NCBI RefSeq assembly: GCF_023630205.1
Contig: NZ_JALPRR010000004.1
Coordinates: 434,001-498,000, forward strand
DNA from: Pontibacter ruber
GTDB lineage: Bacteria; Bacteroidota; Bacteroidia; Cytophagales; Hymenobacteraceae
Length of the DNA stretch: 64,000 nt
Direction: 5' to 3'
Positions 28,004 to 36,562 of the stretch are shown one piece after another. Position numbers and translations under genes: made by a program. How positions within the stretch are numbered: position 1 is the stretch's first letter; each line of letters begins with the position of its first letter. Under the pieces are notes generated by a model that did no database searches, was not told the origin of the DNA, and saw only the letters and a list, made by a program, of their open reading frames with translations.

Positions 28004-28213
28004 TTGAGAGAATTTATACTTGCGTTTATAGGCAGAGCTTATTTGAATCTTCGTTTCGGAAATAAAGAGCAGGTGCAGCAGGAACTTCAAAGAAAGTATG
28101 AAGGGCAGTTCCGGAATGCAGGAACCGTACTGCTGGCCGATACCTTTATGGCCCTGGCCGTAGTAGCCATAGTGGGCCTTATTGCCGCTGTTTTATACTT
28201 TATAACCAAGTAG
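28004..28213 (+). CDS. Small membrane protein, 69 aa
   Basis: The frame starts with TTG (28004) and gives a protein with a short N-terminal amphipathic segment, LREFILAFIGRAYLNLRFGN, a hydrophilic charged middle (KEQVQQELQRKYEGQF) and one C-terminal membrane helix (MALAVVAIVGLIAAVLYFI). A single-span tail-anchored topology is likely. No ATG is available near the start. I do not recognise the family. It is followed by rsmG across ATTCATAATT junction repeats. Confidence 0.6.
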   Translation: MREFILAFIGRAYLNLRFGNKEQVQQELQRKYEGQFRNAGTVLLADTFMALAVVAIVGLIAAVLYFITK

Positions 28214-28264
28214 CGACAACACCATTCATAATTCATAATTCGTAATTCATAATTAATAATTAAT

Positions 28265-28894
28265 ATGACCGCCATCCGTATGCTATTGTCAGGTTACTTT
28301 CCTGAACTCTCCGAAGACCAGCTGGCAAAGTATGAGCAGATGGCTGCGCTTTACCAGGAGTGGAACGAGAAGATCAACGTGATCTCGCGCAAGGACATGG
28401 ACCAGCTGGGAGTGCACCACATCCTGCATTCGCTGGGTATAGCCAAGGTGATCCGGTTTCCGGAGCAGGCGCATGTGCTGGACGTAGGCACAGGAGGCGG
28501 TTTGCCCGGCCTGCCGCTGGCGGTAATGTTCCCGGAAGTACGTTTTCACCTGGTAGATTCTATCGGCAAAAAGATACATGTAGTGCAGGAGATAGCCCGC
28601 GAGCTGCACCTGCAGAATGTAGTGGCCACCCAAACGCGGGCCGAGCAGGTGCGCGAGAAGTTTGATTTTGTAGTAAGCCGTGCGGTTACCCGTTTGGCCA
28701 ACTTCTACCCGTGGGTGATGAACAGCTTTAAGAAAGAAGCCATACCAGATAAAGGCATTTATTATCTGAAAGGCGGCGACTTAACAGAAGAAATTGCAGA
28801 ATCGGGCCTCATCACCAAAGTATACAACCTCAGCGACTATTTCTCGGAAGAGTTCTTCGAAACCAAAAAGGTAGTATTTGTGCCTATGCCGTAG
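28265..28894 (+). CDS. rsmG: 16S rRNA (guanine-N7)-methyltransferase
   Basis: RsmG methylates G527 of 16S rRNA using S-adenosylmethionine. The SAM-binding loop is LDVGTGGGLPGLPLAVMFP (about residues 75-93), preceded by the typical helical N-terminus (YQEWNEKINVISRKD) and followed by VVSRAVTRLANF. At 209 aa it is full length. The start is ATG 28265 directly after an AT-rich junction repeat. It is convergent with the YheT-type hydrolase gene. Confidence 0.96.
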   Translation: MTAIRMLLSGYFPELSEDQLAKYEQMAALYQEWNEKINVISRKDMDQLGVHHILHSLGIAKVIRFPEQAHVLDVGTGGGLPGLPLAVMFPEVRFHLVDSIGKKIHVVQEIARELHLQNVVATQTRAEQVREKFDFVVSRAVTRLANFYPWVMNSFKKEAIPDKGIYYLKGGDLTEEIAESGLITKVYNLSDYFSEEFFETKKVVFVPMP

Positions 28895-29015
28895 ATTTCG
28901 GGTTTAGTATTTCATTTTTCGATATTCGTTGATTGTTCTTCGGTATGAACTACAAAATGTGGTTTCAAAGGTGTTCGAGATGCGAATATCTAAACACCAT
29001 TAACGATCAACGAAC

Positions 29016-29969
29016 TTACTCTTCTTCCAGCAGGAAGCGCACAGCCCGTGCTTCAGAGTAGTAAATGTCGTTACGCATGTCTTCGACAAAACCTACATGG
29101 CCGCCGTCCTGGGGCATTTCCAGGTAGAAGTATGGGTTCTGCTCGGCCTCCTCTGTAGGGTAGCACTTCTTCGACAGGAACGGATCGTTCTTGGCATTTA
29201 CCAGCAGGGTAGGCACTTTGATGTTGAGCAGGAACTGCTTGCTGCTGACCTGGGTGTAGTAATCCTCAGCATTTTTGAAGCCATGTATGGGCGCCGTGAA
29301 CCGGTCGTCGAATTCCGGGAAAGACCAGAAATTACTGTAGTTGGTAAGGTCTACCTGGTCGGGGTACATCTGCCGTTTCTGCTCCAGTTTCTGACCCAGT
29401 GTTTTAAGGAAGCGTTGCGTGTAAATCCTCGATATTTTCTTCGCCGACGACTTCAAATCTACTGGAACCGAGAAAACAGCTGCCCGCTTTATTTCTTGTG
29501 GTACCAGCTCCGGAGCCTCACCCAGATACTTCAGGCTGATATTTCCGCCGGCGCTAAAGCCTACCAGGTATACCGTTTCATAGCTGCCGCTACGCAGCGC
29601 ATGACGCACAACCAGGTCCAGGTCGTCGGAGGCGCCCAGGTGGTAGGAGCGAAGCAGTTTGTTGGGCTCGCCACTGCAACTGCGGTAGTTCCAGGCCAGC
29701 GCATCCACGCCATGGCTGTTAAAGGCTTTCACCATACCCTGTATGTAGGGTCTGCCCGTATCGCCCTCCAGCCCATGCGACAGCACAACCAATTCACTGG
29801 AGCCTATTTTAGACCAGTCAACATCTATAAAATCTTCGTCAGGAGTAGTCAGGCGCTCCCGCTCGTAATATACTCCTGCCACCTGCCTGAACAAACTGGG
29901 AATAATGGTCTGGATGTGGCCGTTGAACAGGTAAAACGGTGGCTTATACTTGGATGGAAGTAAAGGCAT
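29016..29969 (-). CDS. YheT-type alpha/beta hydrolase
   Basis: The YheT subfamily signature NGHIQTIIPSLFR is at the N-terminus. The oxyanion loop is LSHGLEGDTGRPY, the nucleophile Ser is in VGFSAGGNISLKYLGE, Asp in LVNAKNDPFLS and His in GGHVGFVED. At 317 aa it matches the family, whose members act on medium-chain esters or lipids, but the natural substrate is not known. No signal peptide is present, so it is likely cytoplasmic. It is monocistronic. Confidence 0.94.
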   Translation of the reverse strand: MPLLPSKYKPPFYLFNGHIQTIIPSLFRQVAGVYYERERLTTPDEDFIDVDWSKIGSSELVVLSHGLEGDTGRPYIQGMVKAFNSHGVDALAWNYRSCSGEPNKLLRSYHLGASDDLDLVVRHALRSGSYETVYLVGFSAGGNISLKYLGEAPELVPQEIKRAAVFSVPVDLKSSAKKISRIYTQRFLKTLGQKLEQKRQMYPDQVDLTNYSNFWSFPEFDDRFTAPIHGFKNAEDYYTQVSSKQFLLNIKVPTLLVNAKNDPFLSKKCYPTEEAEQNPYFYLEMPQDGGHVGFVEDMRNDIYYSEARAVRFLLEEE

Positions 29970-30100
29970 TGTCGGTATAGTTTTGTATAACCTGTGTTAT
30001 TGCTTACGAGAGTTTTGCAAAAATAATCTATTCAGATACACCTAAACCGGCTTTCACTTTTTTCACGTAACACAAACTATAACTAAAGAACACAGCAACT

Positions 30101-30457
30101 ATGAAAATCATTACAAATTTAAAAGTTACAGGACTTATTCTGCTGATTGGCGCTTGTATCACGGCCTGTGAACCCGACACGCGGCAGGAGGCCAACCGGG
30201 ATGTACAGGAACTGAAAGCGTGGGTAGACCAGAACAGCAAGCGTGCAGAAACAGCCACACAGGAAGAGTGGAACGAGATGAAAGAGGAGTATAACCAGCA
30301 AACTGCCGAACTGGAGAAAAAAAGCGCAGAATGGGACGAAGATGCTAAAAAGGAGTGGGAGCAGCTGAAAACCCGCTGGAACGAGACCGAAAACAAAGCA
30401 GAAGCCCGCCTGCGAAATGACGAAGGCGCCGCATTTGAAAATGATACTATAAACTAG
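30101..30457 (+). CDS. Small lipoprotein with helical charged domain, 118 aa (paralogue 1)
   Basis: The signal peptide MKIITNLKVTGLILLIGACI ends in a lipobox ITAC (Cys about residue 23). The mature part is a highly charged helix with Trp at regular points (KAWVDQNSKRAETATQEEW, SAEWDEDAKKEWEQLKTRWN). The motif AWVDxNSK-AETAT-EEW-EMK-EYN is shared with the next gene, so the two are tandem paralogues. Two or three helices forming a small bundle in the periplasm or at the outer membrane seem likely. A terminator separates it from its paralogue. Function unknown. Confidence 0.8.
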   Translation: MKIITNLKVTGLILLIGACITACEPDTRQEANRDVQELKAWVDQNSKRAETATQEEWNEMKEEYNQQTAELEKKSAEWDEDAKKEWEQLKTRWNETENKAEARLRNDEGAAFENDTIN

Positions 30458-30476
30458 CAGTACGTAAAAACCGAAG

Positions 30477-30520
30477 CAAAACAGGCTGTTGTGGCAAAGG
30501 CTGCAGCAGCCTGTTTTGTT
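30477..30520 (+). terminator. Terminator between the two paralogous lipoprotein genes
   Basis: AAAACAGGCTG at 30478-30488 pairs with CAGCCTGTTTT at 30507-30517, followed by GTTT. Confidence 0.85.
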
Positions 30521-30699
30521 TAAGTATAAGTGGTTGTTCTTCAGTTATTTTTTTGGTTCTTCGCACGGGGTAAATGATACAAAGAAAGTGGGCTGCCTGC
30601 GTATGAAATACGTACTGGTGCAATGCTTTTCTTTGTAAAATTACATTCTAATATCTATTTATTGCCGTATAAGACGAAATAAACAAATTAAATACAACT

Positions 30700-31164
30700 A
30701 TGAAAATCGTATCTTATATCAAAACAATAGGACTTGCTATAGCAATTGGAGTGTTCACATTTAGCTGCTCTCAGGAGGCGCAGCACGAAACGAATGCAGA
30801 AGCAAATGAAGTGCAAACAGAAACCGATGCAGAAATTGATGAAGCTCAGGCTGAAACCAATGCAGAGGTAAACGAGGCCCAAACAGAGGCAAACGCGGAA
30901 TATAGCGATTTCTCTGCCTGGGTAGACGAGAATTCAAAGAAAGCAGAGACGGCAACAAAAGAGGAGTGGAGAGAAATGAAGGCCGAGTATAACCGTCGTG
31001 AAGCAGAACTGGATGCGAAAAGCAATACCTGGGACGAAGACGCCAAGCAAGGATGGCAAAGCGTAAAAGACCGCTGGAACAAAACAGAAGATAAAGTTCA
31101 GAGCCGTCTGGGCGACATCGACGATGTGGATGTTGACGTAAACGTAAAGAAAGATAAGAATTAA
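30700..31164 (+). CDS. Small lipoprotein with internal repeats, 154 aa (paralogue 2)
   Basis: MKIVSYIKTIGLAIAIGVFT leads to the lipobox TFSC. It differs from the preceding paralogue by an inserted block (about residues 28-68) of imperfect ~10-residue repeats of the type EAQTETNAEVN. The C-terminal domain again has AWVDENSKKAETATKEEW and WDEDAKQGWQSVKDRWN. The tail DIDDVDVDVNVKKDKN is acidic then basic. The insert is probably an extended coiled coil or spacer lifting the domain from the membrane. It has its own terminator, so the two copies may be expressed independently. Confidence 0.8.
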   Translation: MKIVSYIKTIGLAIAIGVFTFSCSQEAQHETNAEANEVQTETDAEIDEAQAETNAEVNEAQTEANAEYSDFSAWVDENSKKAETATKEEWREMKAEYNRREAELDAKSNTWDEDAKQGWQSVKDRWNKTEDKVQSRLGDIDDVDVDVNVKKDKN

Positions 31165-31185
31165 TTTTATTCCTGTTTTCATAAG

Positions 31186-31224
31186 AAAAGCTGCTGCTGT
31201 ACCTTTACAGCAGCAGCTTTTTTA
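31186..31224 (+). terminator. Terminator after lipoprotein paralogue 2
   Basis: AAAGCTGCTGCTGT pairs with ACAGCAGCAGCTTT, followed by TTTTATTT. Confidence 0.9.
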
Positions 31225-31363
31225 TTTGGGCAGAACTGCGTCACTACCTTCCGGTAAGCTATGCACAGCAGTTGCAGGTATAGTAATACAATGCTCAGGC
31301 AGTTAAGGGAAACTCAGCGATACCGTTGAAATAAGTTTTTCACTAGATTTATCGGGGAGAGGC

Positions 31364-31395
31364 TTTGGAAATTAAGTTGAAAGGGTTTACCTTTG
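31364..31395 (+). promoter_or_regulatory. Promoter of rpsT
   Basis: TTTG at 31364-31367 and TACCTTTG at 31388-31395 match the Bacteroidota -33 and TAnnTTTG boxes with a 20-base spacer, 52 bases before the rpsT start. Confidence 0.65.
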
Positions 31396-31447
31396 CAAAC
31401 TCATTAAGGAATCGGAACAAAGATTTAATTCATTATTATAAAATAAC

Positions 31448-31708
31448 ATGGCTAACCACAAGTCGGCATTAAAGAGAATCAGAGCGAATAACGCAAAACG
31501 TCTTCGTAACAGATATCAGGCGAAAACTACTCGTACTTTCATCAAAAGGTTGAAGAGCACTACTGATCAGGGTGAGGCGCAGGAACTGTACAAGACAGTT
31601 TCTTCAATGATTGACCGTCTGGCTAAGAAAAACATCATCCACAAAAACAAGGCTGCTCACAACAAGTCTAAGTTAGCGAAATTCGTTAACGGCCTGGCTG
31701 CAGCTTAA
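31448..31708 (+). CDS. rpsT: 30S ribosomal protein S20
   Basis: An 86-residue, very basic, all-helical protein beginning MANHKSALKRIRANNAKRLR, typical of S20, which binds 16S rRNA at the base of the small subunit. The C-terminal helices contain NIIHKNKAAHNKSKLAKFV. It is monocistronic with its own promoter and terminator. Codon use is optimised as expected for a ribosomal protein, and the AGTATA word is absent. Confidence 0.98.
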   Translation: MANHKSALKRIRANNAKRLRNRYQAKTTRTFIKRLKSTTDQGEAQELYKTVSSMIDRLAKKNIIHKNKAAHNKSKLAKFVNGLAAA

Positions 31709-31729
31709 TTTTTGTAGACACCGTTTCCG

Positions 31730-31760
31730 AAGCCTTACACTAGCGTGTAAGGCTTTTTGT
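31730..31760 (+). terminator. Terminator of rpsT
   Basis: AAGCCTTACAC at 31730-31740 pairs with GTGTAAGGCTT at 31745-31755, followed by TTTGTG. Confidence 0.9.
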
Positions 31761-31916
31761 GTTTGTAGCCATACAGGAGGGGTAAAGCAACAGCTTGAGA
31801 AGTATAAATGCGTCCTATTACGCTGGCATGCGTTATACTTGCATGTGCAAGCAGTGGTATAGAACCGCAACTGAGCTGAGCAGTGCTGTGAGGTAGTCCT
31901 ATACATACTATAAAAC

Positions 31917-31952
31917 AAAAAGCCCGAAGCAACGCATTGCTTCGGGCTTTTG
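31917..31952 (-). terminator. Terminator of pyk
   Basis: AGCCCGAAGCAA at 31921-31932 pairs with TTGCTTCGGGCT at 31937-31948; on the minus strand it is followed by TTTTTGTTTT. Confidence 0.92.
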
Positions 31953-31972
31953 CATGTAGGCTAAGTATAAAG

Positions 31973-33400
31973 CTATACTATACTTAACTTGATCATGTTT
32001 GTACGCTTCTGCTCAACAAGCGGCATGCTGGCCGTGTTGATGAACACATCTCCTTTGTTCAGGTAACCGCTGTCGATCAGAATCTGTTTGATGTCGGCAA
32101 TGGTTGCGTCCGTAGATTCGAACTTGTCATAGAAAAAGCCGCGTGTTCCCCATACCAGGTTCAGGGTGCTCAGGAGCCTTTTGTTTTCCGTGAAAATGAA
32201 GATATCGGATTTAGGACGGTGCTTGGCTATCTGGAATGCAGTATAACCGGATTTGGTCATGCCGATGATAGCGCGTGCGTTGGTGTCGCGGGCCAGGTTA
32301 CAGGCGTTCGCAACCAGGCTGTCGCTGTAGAACGTGTCGGAGTGCGGGTTCAGCACGTAGCTTTTGTTAAACACATCCGCGTGTAGTTCCACGTTCTGGA
32401 TGGTAAGGTTCATGCTTCTGATGGTCTCGATCGGGTAGGCACCCGCAGCTGTTTCAGCACTGAGCATCAGGGTGTCTGCACCGTCTATTACAGCGTTGGC
32501 GATATCGTTGGTCTCGGCGCGTGTCGGGCGAGGGTTTACGATCATGCTCTCCATCATCTGTGTGGCAATAATAACAGGCTTGGAAGCCTTGTTACATTTC
32601 TCCACAATCATCTTCTGCAGCATAGGCACCTGCTCCATACCGATCTCTACACCCAGATCGCCACGGGCTACCATCAGTGCATCCGATGCATGTATGATCT
32701 CGTCTATGTTTTTGATCGCTTCCGGCTTTTCGATCTTGGCAATTACGCGGGTGTCTTTGCCACGCTCCGCTATGATACGCTTGATCTCCTGGATGTCTTC
32801 TACTTTGCGCACAAAAGAAAGGGCCACCCACTCAACATCATGGTCCAGGCCAAAGTGCAGGTCGCGCAGGTCTTTCTCAGTCAGGGAAGGTGCGGATACT
32901 TTGGTGTCGGGCAGGTTGATTCCTTTGCGTGGTTTTACCAGACCTCCATAAATTACTTCAACCTCTACTTCAAGGTCGTGATCGGTGTGCACAACTTTTG
33001 CTTCCAGTTTGCCATCGTCGATGAGGATACGGTCGCCCACGTGTGCGTCTTTGGCCAGCAAAGTATAGCTCGTAGAGAGTCTGCCTGGTACACTTACCGA
33101 ACCATCGCAAACAATCTTGATGCGCTCTCCTTCTTTTATTTCTACACCGCCGCCTTCAGCTTCGCCGATCCGGATCTTAGGGCCCTGCAGGTCCTGCACC
33201 AGGCAGATGTTTGTGTTGTACTGTTTGTTTATATCGCGCACATAATTTATCACCTGCAAGTGCTGCTCGTGTTCGCCGTGTGAGAAATTAAGGCGAAAGG
33301 CATCCACGCCGGCCTGTACTAAAGCCAACAGCATATCTTGAGTGTTGCTGGCAGGGCCGATAGTGGCCAGTACTTTCGTTTTATTAAAAGAAATGTTCAT
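31973..33400 (-). CDS. pyk: Pyruvate kinase
   Basis: It converts phosphoenolpyruvate and ADP into pyruvate and ATP. Motifs: TKVLATIGPASNTQDM at the start, the active-site RLNFSHG, the metal/phosphate loop IAKIEKPEAIKNIDEI with the catalytic lysine, MVARGDLGVEIG and the signature MMESMIVNPRPTRAETNDIA (given in part). At 475 aa it has the A, B and C domains of a full-length enzyme. It lies two bases downstream of the IPExxxVDY-type gene on the same strand and is probably cotranscribed with it. Confidence 0.98.
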   Translation of the reverse strand: MNISFNKTKVLATIGPASNTQDMLLALVQAGVDAFRLNFSHGEHEQHLQVINYVRDINKQYNTNICLVQDLQGPKIRIGEAEGGGVEIKEGERIKIVCDGSVSVPGRLSTSYTLLAKDAHVGDRILIDDGKLEAKVVHTDHDLEVEVEVIYGGLVKPRKGINLPDTKVSAPSLTEKDLRDLHFGLDHDVEWVALSFVRKVEDIQEIKRIIAERGKDTRVIAKIEKPEAIKNIDEIIHASDALMVARGDLGVEIGMEQVPMLQKMIVEKCNKASKPVIIATQMMESMIVNPRPTRAETNDIANAVIDGADTLMLSAETAAGAYPIETIRSMNLTIQNVELHADVFNKSYVLNPHSDTFYSDSLVANACNLARDTNARAIIGMTKSGYTAFQIAKHRPKSDIFIFTENKRLLSTLNLVWGTRGFFYDKFESTDATIADIKQILIDSGYLNKGDVFINTASMPLVEQKRTNMIKLSIV

Positions 33401-33402
33401 CG

Positions 33403-33831
33403 TTAGAAAATCAGGTTCTCCCTGAACTTAAGTGTAAGCGGATCAAATTGTTTCACGTACTGCACCATCGAAGATTTTATAAGTCTGTTTATAAATTCCT
33501 GAGGATGGTATTGTTGCATGCCTCCTGTAACCTGCAGCACATAATCAAATTCTTTGAGGTCGGGGAGCATGAATGCTTTTTTCAGGTTCTGCGTGCCGAA
33601 TGCCTTGTTACGGAACAGCCGGATGATACTGTGCTCTGTGCTATGTGCATAGTTGGAAATCAGAAGCCGTTCTTTTTCCTGTAAATCGTAGCAAAGGTCC
33701 TGCTGCTTAACAAGATGCAGATTAAATAATCTGTTCAATGCCCAGGCCAGCTTGTAGTCTTTGATAGGAGATACCACCCCAAAGAGGGTAAATCCGTAAT
33801 CATACTCTATGTCCAGCTGCATTGGTTTCAT
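33403..33831 (-). CDS. IPExxxVDY-family protein, 142 aa
   Basis: The Bacteroidota-specific family is named for a motif that appears here as LPDLKEFDYVLQV (about residues 102-114). The start MKPMQLDIEYDYGFTLFGVV and the helical centre containing LAWALNRLFNLHLVKQQDL also fit. Function is unknown; the gene lies as usual between pyk and the acpP-fabF-rnc cluster. I chose ATG 33829-33831; a longer open frame reaches 33885 but adds hydrophobic residues unlike the family, and MQLDIEYDY at 33822 is an alternative start. Confidence 0.85.
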   Translation of the reverse strand: MKPMQLDIEYDYGFTLFGVVSPIKDYKLAWALNRLFNLHLVKQQDLCYDLQEKERLLISNYAHSTEHSIIRLFRNKAFGTQNLKKAFMLPDLKEFDYVLQVTGGMQQYHPQEFINRLIKSSMVQYVKQFDPLTLKFRENLIF

Positions 33832-33930
33832 GGTGTAGTAAGCAGTAATTCTCAAAAATAAGAACCTTAACCAGTAAAAAGGCAAATTGGATACAAAAGT
33901 TTTGAAAGAGAAGGATAAGAGTAATTTTTT

Positions 33931-33961
33931 TTGACATTGTCTGTCGAAATATATTTCTTTG
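33931..33961 (+). promoter_or_regulatory. Promoter of acpP-fabF-rnc
   Basis: TTG at 33931-33933 serves as -33 box, and TATTTCTTTG (33952-33961) resembles an extended -7 region ending in TTTG, 18 bases apart and 28 bases before the acpP ATG. Confidence 0.5.
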
Positions 33962-33989
33962 CACAGTGTTTTAAATAACTATAAGAAAA

Positions 33990-34226
33990 ATGTCAGAAAT
34001 CGCAGAAAAAGTAAAAGCTATCATCATTGATAAGCTTGGTGTTGAAGAGTCAGAGGTTACTCCAGAGGCGAGCTTCACTAACGACCTTGGCGCTGATTCT
34101 TTGGATACTGTTGAGCTTATCATGGAATTCGAAAAAGAATTCAACGTATCTATCCCAGATGATCAGGCTGAAAACATCGCTACTGTAGGTCAGGCTATCA
34201 GCTACCTGGAGGAGCACGCAAAATAA
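33990..34226 (+). CDS. acpP: Acyl carrier protein
   Basis: A 78-residue acidic four-helix protein. The serine that receives 4'-phosphopantetheine is in [11 protein letters not shown] (about residue 38). [20 protein letters not shown] is a typical first helix. It carries growing acyl chains in type II fatty acid synthesis and, as usual, precedes fabF, 66 bases downstream. Confidence 0.98.
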   Translation: MSEIAEKVKAIIIDKLGVEESEVTPEASFTNDLGADSLDTVELIMEFEKEFNVSIPDDQAENIATVGQAISYLEEHAK

Positions 34227-34292
34227 CATTACCCTTATTACCCTTAGTTTATCAAGATTAAATTTCTACTATCTATCCTCTACTAGCAGCTT

Positions 34293-35546
34293 ATGGAGCT
34301 TAAGAGAGTTGTAGTTACTGGGCTAGGCGCACTCACGCCAATTGGAAGTACGGTATCCGAATACTGGAACGGATTGTCTAATGGCGTGAGTGGAGCCGCA
34401 CCTATTACACGTTTCGACGCGAGTAAGTTTAAGACCCAGTTTGCCTGTGAAGTAAAAGGATATGTGCCTGAGAATTACTTCGACCGTAAAGAGGCCCGTA
34501 AAATGGACCTGTTTACCCAGTTTGCGATGATTGTTGCCGATGAGGCAGTCCAGGACGCAAACCTGGTTGAAGGAAGTTTCAACCCTGACCGCGTAGGTGT
34601 GATCTGGGGCTCTGGTATCGGTGGCCTGCGTACCTTCCAGGAAGAGTGCGTAAACTTTGCCAACGGTGACGGAACGCCTCGTTTCAATCCTTTCTTCATC
34701 CCGAAGATGATCGCCGACATCAGCGCTGGCCAGATCTCCATTAAGTATGGCTTCCGCGGTCCTAACTTTGTGACCGTATCTGCCTGTGCTTCTGCTACCA
34801 ACGCCATCATCGATTCGTTCAACTATATCCGCCTGGGTATGGCCGATGTGATTGTAACGGGTGGTTCGGAGGCTGCTGTAACGGAGGCCGGTATCGGAGG
34901 TTTTAACGCCCTGAAAGCCCTTTCAGAGCGCAACGATTCCCCGGAAACTGCTTCGCGTCCGTTCGACAAAGACCGTGACGGCTTTGTGCTGGGCGAAGGT
35001 GCTGGTGCCCTGATCGTAGAAGAGTATGAGCATGCAAAAGCACGCGGTGCCAAGATCTATGCTGAGATCATTGGTGGCGGTATGTCTGCTGATGCGTACC
35101 ATATCACTGCTCCACACCCGGAAGGTTTGGGTGCGCTGAACGTAATGAAAAACGTACTGCGCGATGCCAACATCAGACCGGAGGAAGTAGACTACATCAA
35201 CGTGCACGGTACATCCACACCACTTGGTGACATCAGTGAGGCAAAAGCTATTGAGACTGTGTTTGGCGACCATGCCTACAACCTCAACATCAGCTCTACC
35301 AAATCGATGACAGGACACTTACTGGGTGCTGCCGGAGCTATTGAGGCAATTGCTTCGATCCTGGCTATGCAGAACAGCCTGGTGCCACCTACTATTAACC
35401 ACTTTACCGATGACGAGAGCTTCAATCCGCGCCTGAACTTTACGTTCAACAAGGCACAGGAGCGTGAAGTACGTGTTGCCCTGAGCAATACCTTCGGTTT
35501 TGGTGGTCACAACACTTCTGTTTTATTCAGACAATTTAAGGATTAG
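34293..35546 (+). CDS. fabF: 3-oxoacyl-ACP synthase II (KAS II)
   Basis: It extends acyl-ACP by condensation with malonyl-ACP. The Cys-His-His triad is in VSACASATNAI (about residue 165), YINVHGTSTPLGD (about 305) and SMTGHLLGAAGAIE (about 341). The start MELKRVVVTGLGALTPIG and the end FGFGGHNTSVLFR are canonical. It has 417 aa. Its stop codon shares one base with the GTG start of rnc (TAGTG), indicating coupled translation. Confidence 0.98.
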   Translation: MELKRVVVTGLGALTPIGSTVSEYWNGLSNGVSGAAPITRFDASKFKTQFACEVKGYVPENYFDRKEARKMDLFTQFAMIVADEAVQDANLVEGSFNPDRVGVIWGSGIGGLRTFQEECVNFANGDGTPRFNPFFIPKMIADISAGQISIKYGFRGPNFVTVSACASATNAIIDSFNYIRLGMADVIVTGGSEAAVTEAGIGGFNALKALSERNDSPETASRPFDKDRDGFVLGEGAGALIVEEYEHAKARGAKIYAEIIGGGMSADAYHITAPHPEGLGALNVMKNVLRDANIRPEEVDYINVHGTSTPLGDISEAKAIETVFGDHAYNLNISSTKSMTGHLLGAAGAIEAIASILAMQNSLVPPTINHFTDDESFNPRLNFTFNKAQEREVRVALSNTFGFGGHNTSVLFRQFKD

Positions 35547-36286
35547 TGTTTGGTCCAATTAAACCGGTTCGGCGCTTTTATCAACGTTTATTTACCCGAG
35601 ATAAAGAATTAATACGCGCTATTGCCGGTATTATTGGCTCCACACCCGATAATATCCGCCTGTATAAGCTTGCCCTTACCCATACCTCGTTCGCTCGACA
35701 GGCAGCTGCCGGTAAGCACGAGACCAACGAGCGTCTGGAGTTTTTAGGGGATGCTGTACTTGGCGCTGTGGTGGCCGAACTGCTCTTCAAGAAATTTCCG
35801 TACGAAGACGAAGGCTTTATGACCGAGATCCGCTCCCGCATTGTGAACCGGGAGTCGCTGAATCATATTGCCTTGAAGATCGGGCTGAACCTGCTGGTAA
35901 AAGTAGATACAAGCAGCTCCAGTACCCGGCACAAATCTGTAAACGGCAATGCCCTGGAGGCGCTGGTAGGGGCCATTTACCTAGACAAAGGATATGACCA
36001 GACCCGCCGCTTTATACTTGGCCGGTTGATCAAACCCCATGTTGATCTGCACAAACTGGTTAACACCACGTCTAACTTCAAGAGCAAGCTGATCGAGTGG
36101 GCGCAAAGCCAGAACCTGGATATCCGCTTCGAGATCGTACACCGCAAGCAGCACGGCAACACCACTGAATTTACCTGCGAGATTTACATCGACGACAAGC
36201 CTATTGCCGCTGCTGCCGGGCTGTCTAAAAAGAAAGCCGACCAGGCCGCTGCCGAAAAAGCCGTGGAGCTCCTTAAGATCGAGTAA
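35546..36286 (+). CDS. rnc: Ribonuclease III
   Basis: This double-strand-specific endonuclease processes rRNA precursors and regulatory RNAs. The catalytic motif NERLEFLGDAVLGAV is at about residues 61-75, with the second acidic site in ALEALVGAIYLDKG. A double-stranded RNA-binding domain fills the last ~70 residues (FKSKLIEWAQSQNLD to KKKADQAAAEKAVELLK). Translation starts at GTG 35546, overlapping the fabF stop. At 246 aa it is full length. Confidence 0.97.
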   Translation: MFGPIKPVRRFYQRLFTRDKELIRAIAGIIGSTPDNIRLYKLALTHTSFARQAAAGKHETNERLEFLGDAVLGAVVAELLFKKFPYEDEGFMTEIRSRIVNRESLNHIALKIGLNLLVKVDTSSSSTRHKSVNGNALEALVGAIYLDKGYDQTRRFILGRLIKPHVDLHKLVNTTSNFKSKLIEWAQSQNLDIRFEIVHRKQHGNTTEFTCEIYIDDKPIAAAAGLSKKKADQAAAEKAVELLKIE

Positions 36287-36562
36287 TTGCTAAATTGTTG
36301 ATTGCTTACTTGTTATAGTTAAACTATAGCCTGGCTTGCTAGGCATTTTGATTTAGTTTAATTATCATCCTTCCTTTATCTTTTCCGATTCTTTTCTCAG
36401 CACTTCTTTGTACACTTGTTCTCTTACCGATTAAATGTAAGTCGAGGTAGAACTGGACTTTGCAGGCACTAGTATCCACTCCTGCGTCCAAGCAATTTAA
36501 CAATAAAGCAATTCAACAATTAAGGCTAACTTGCCTGCACATAGTTGCGTTCAAGAGCCCAT

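Noticed and set aside
29097..29963. Plus-strand open frame of 288 codons across the YheT-type hydrolase gene
   Set aside because: The opposite strand encodes a complete hydrolase with all catalytic residues; the plus frame is a shadow.
36545..36562. TTG start for nadE 18 bases upstream
   Set aside because: The ATG at 36563 fits the family start (METKLILAGAALNQ-like), and the added six residues are not expected.
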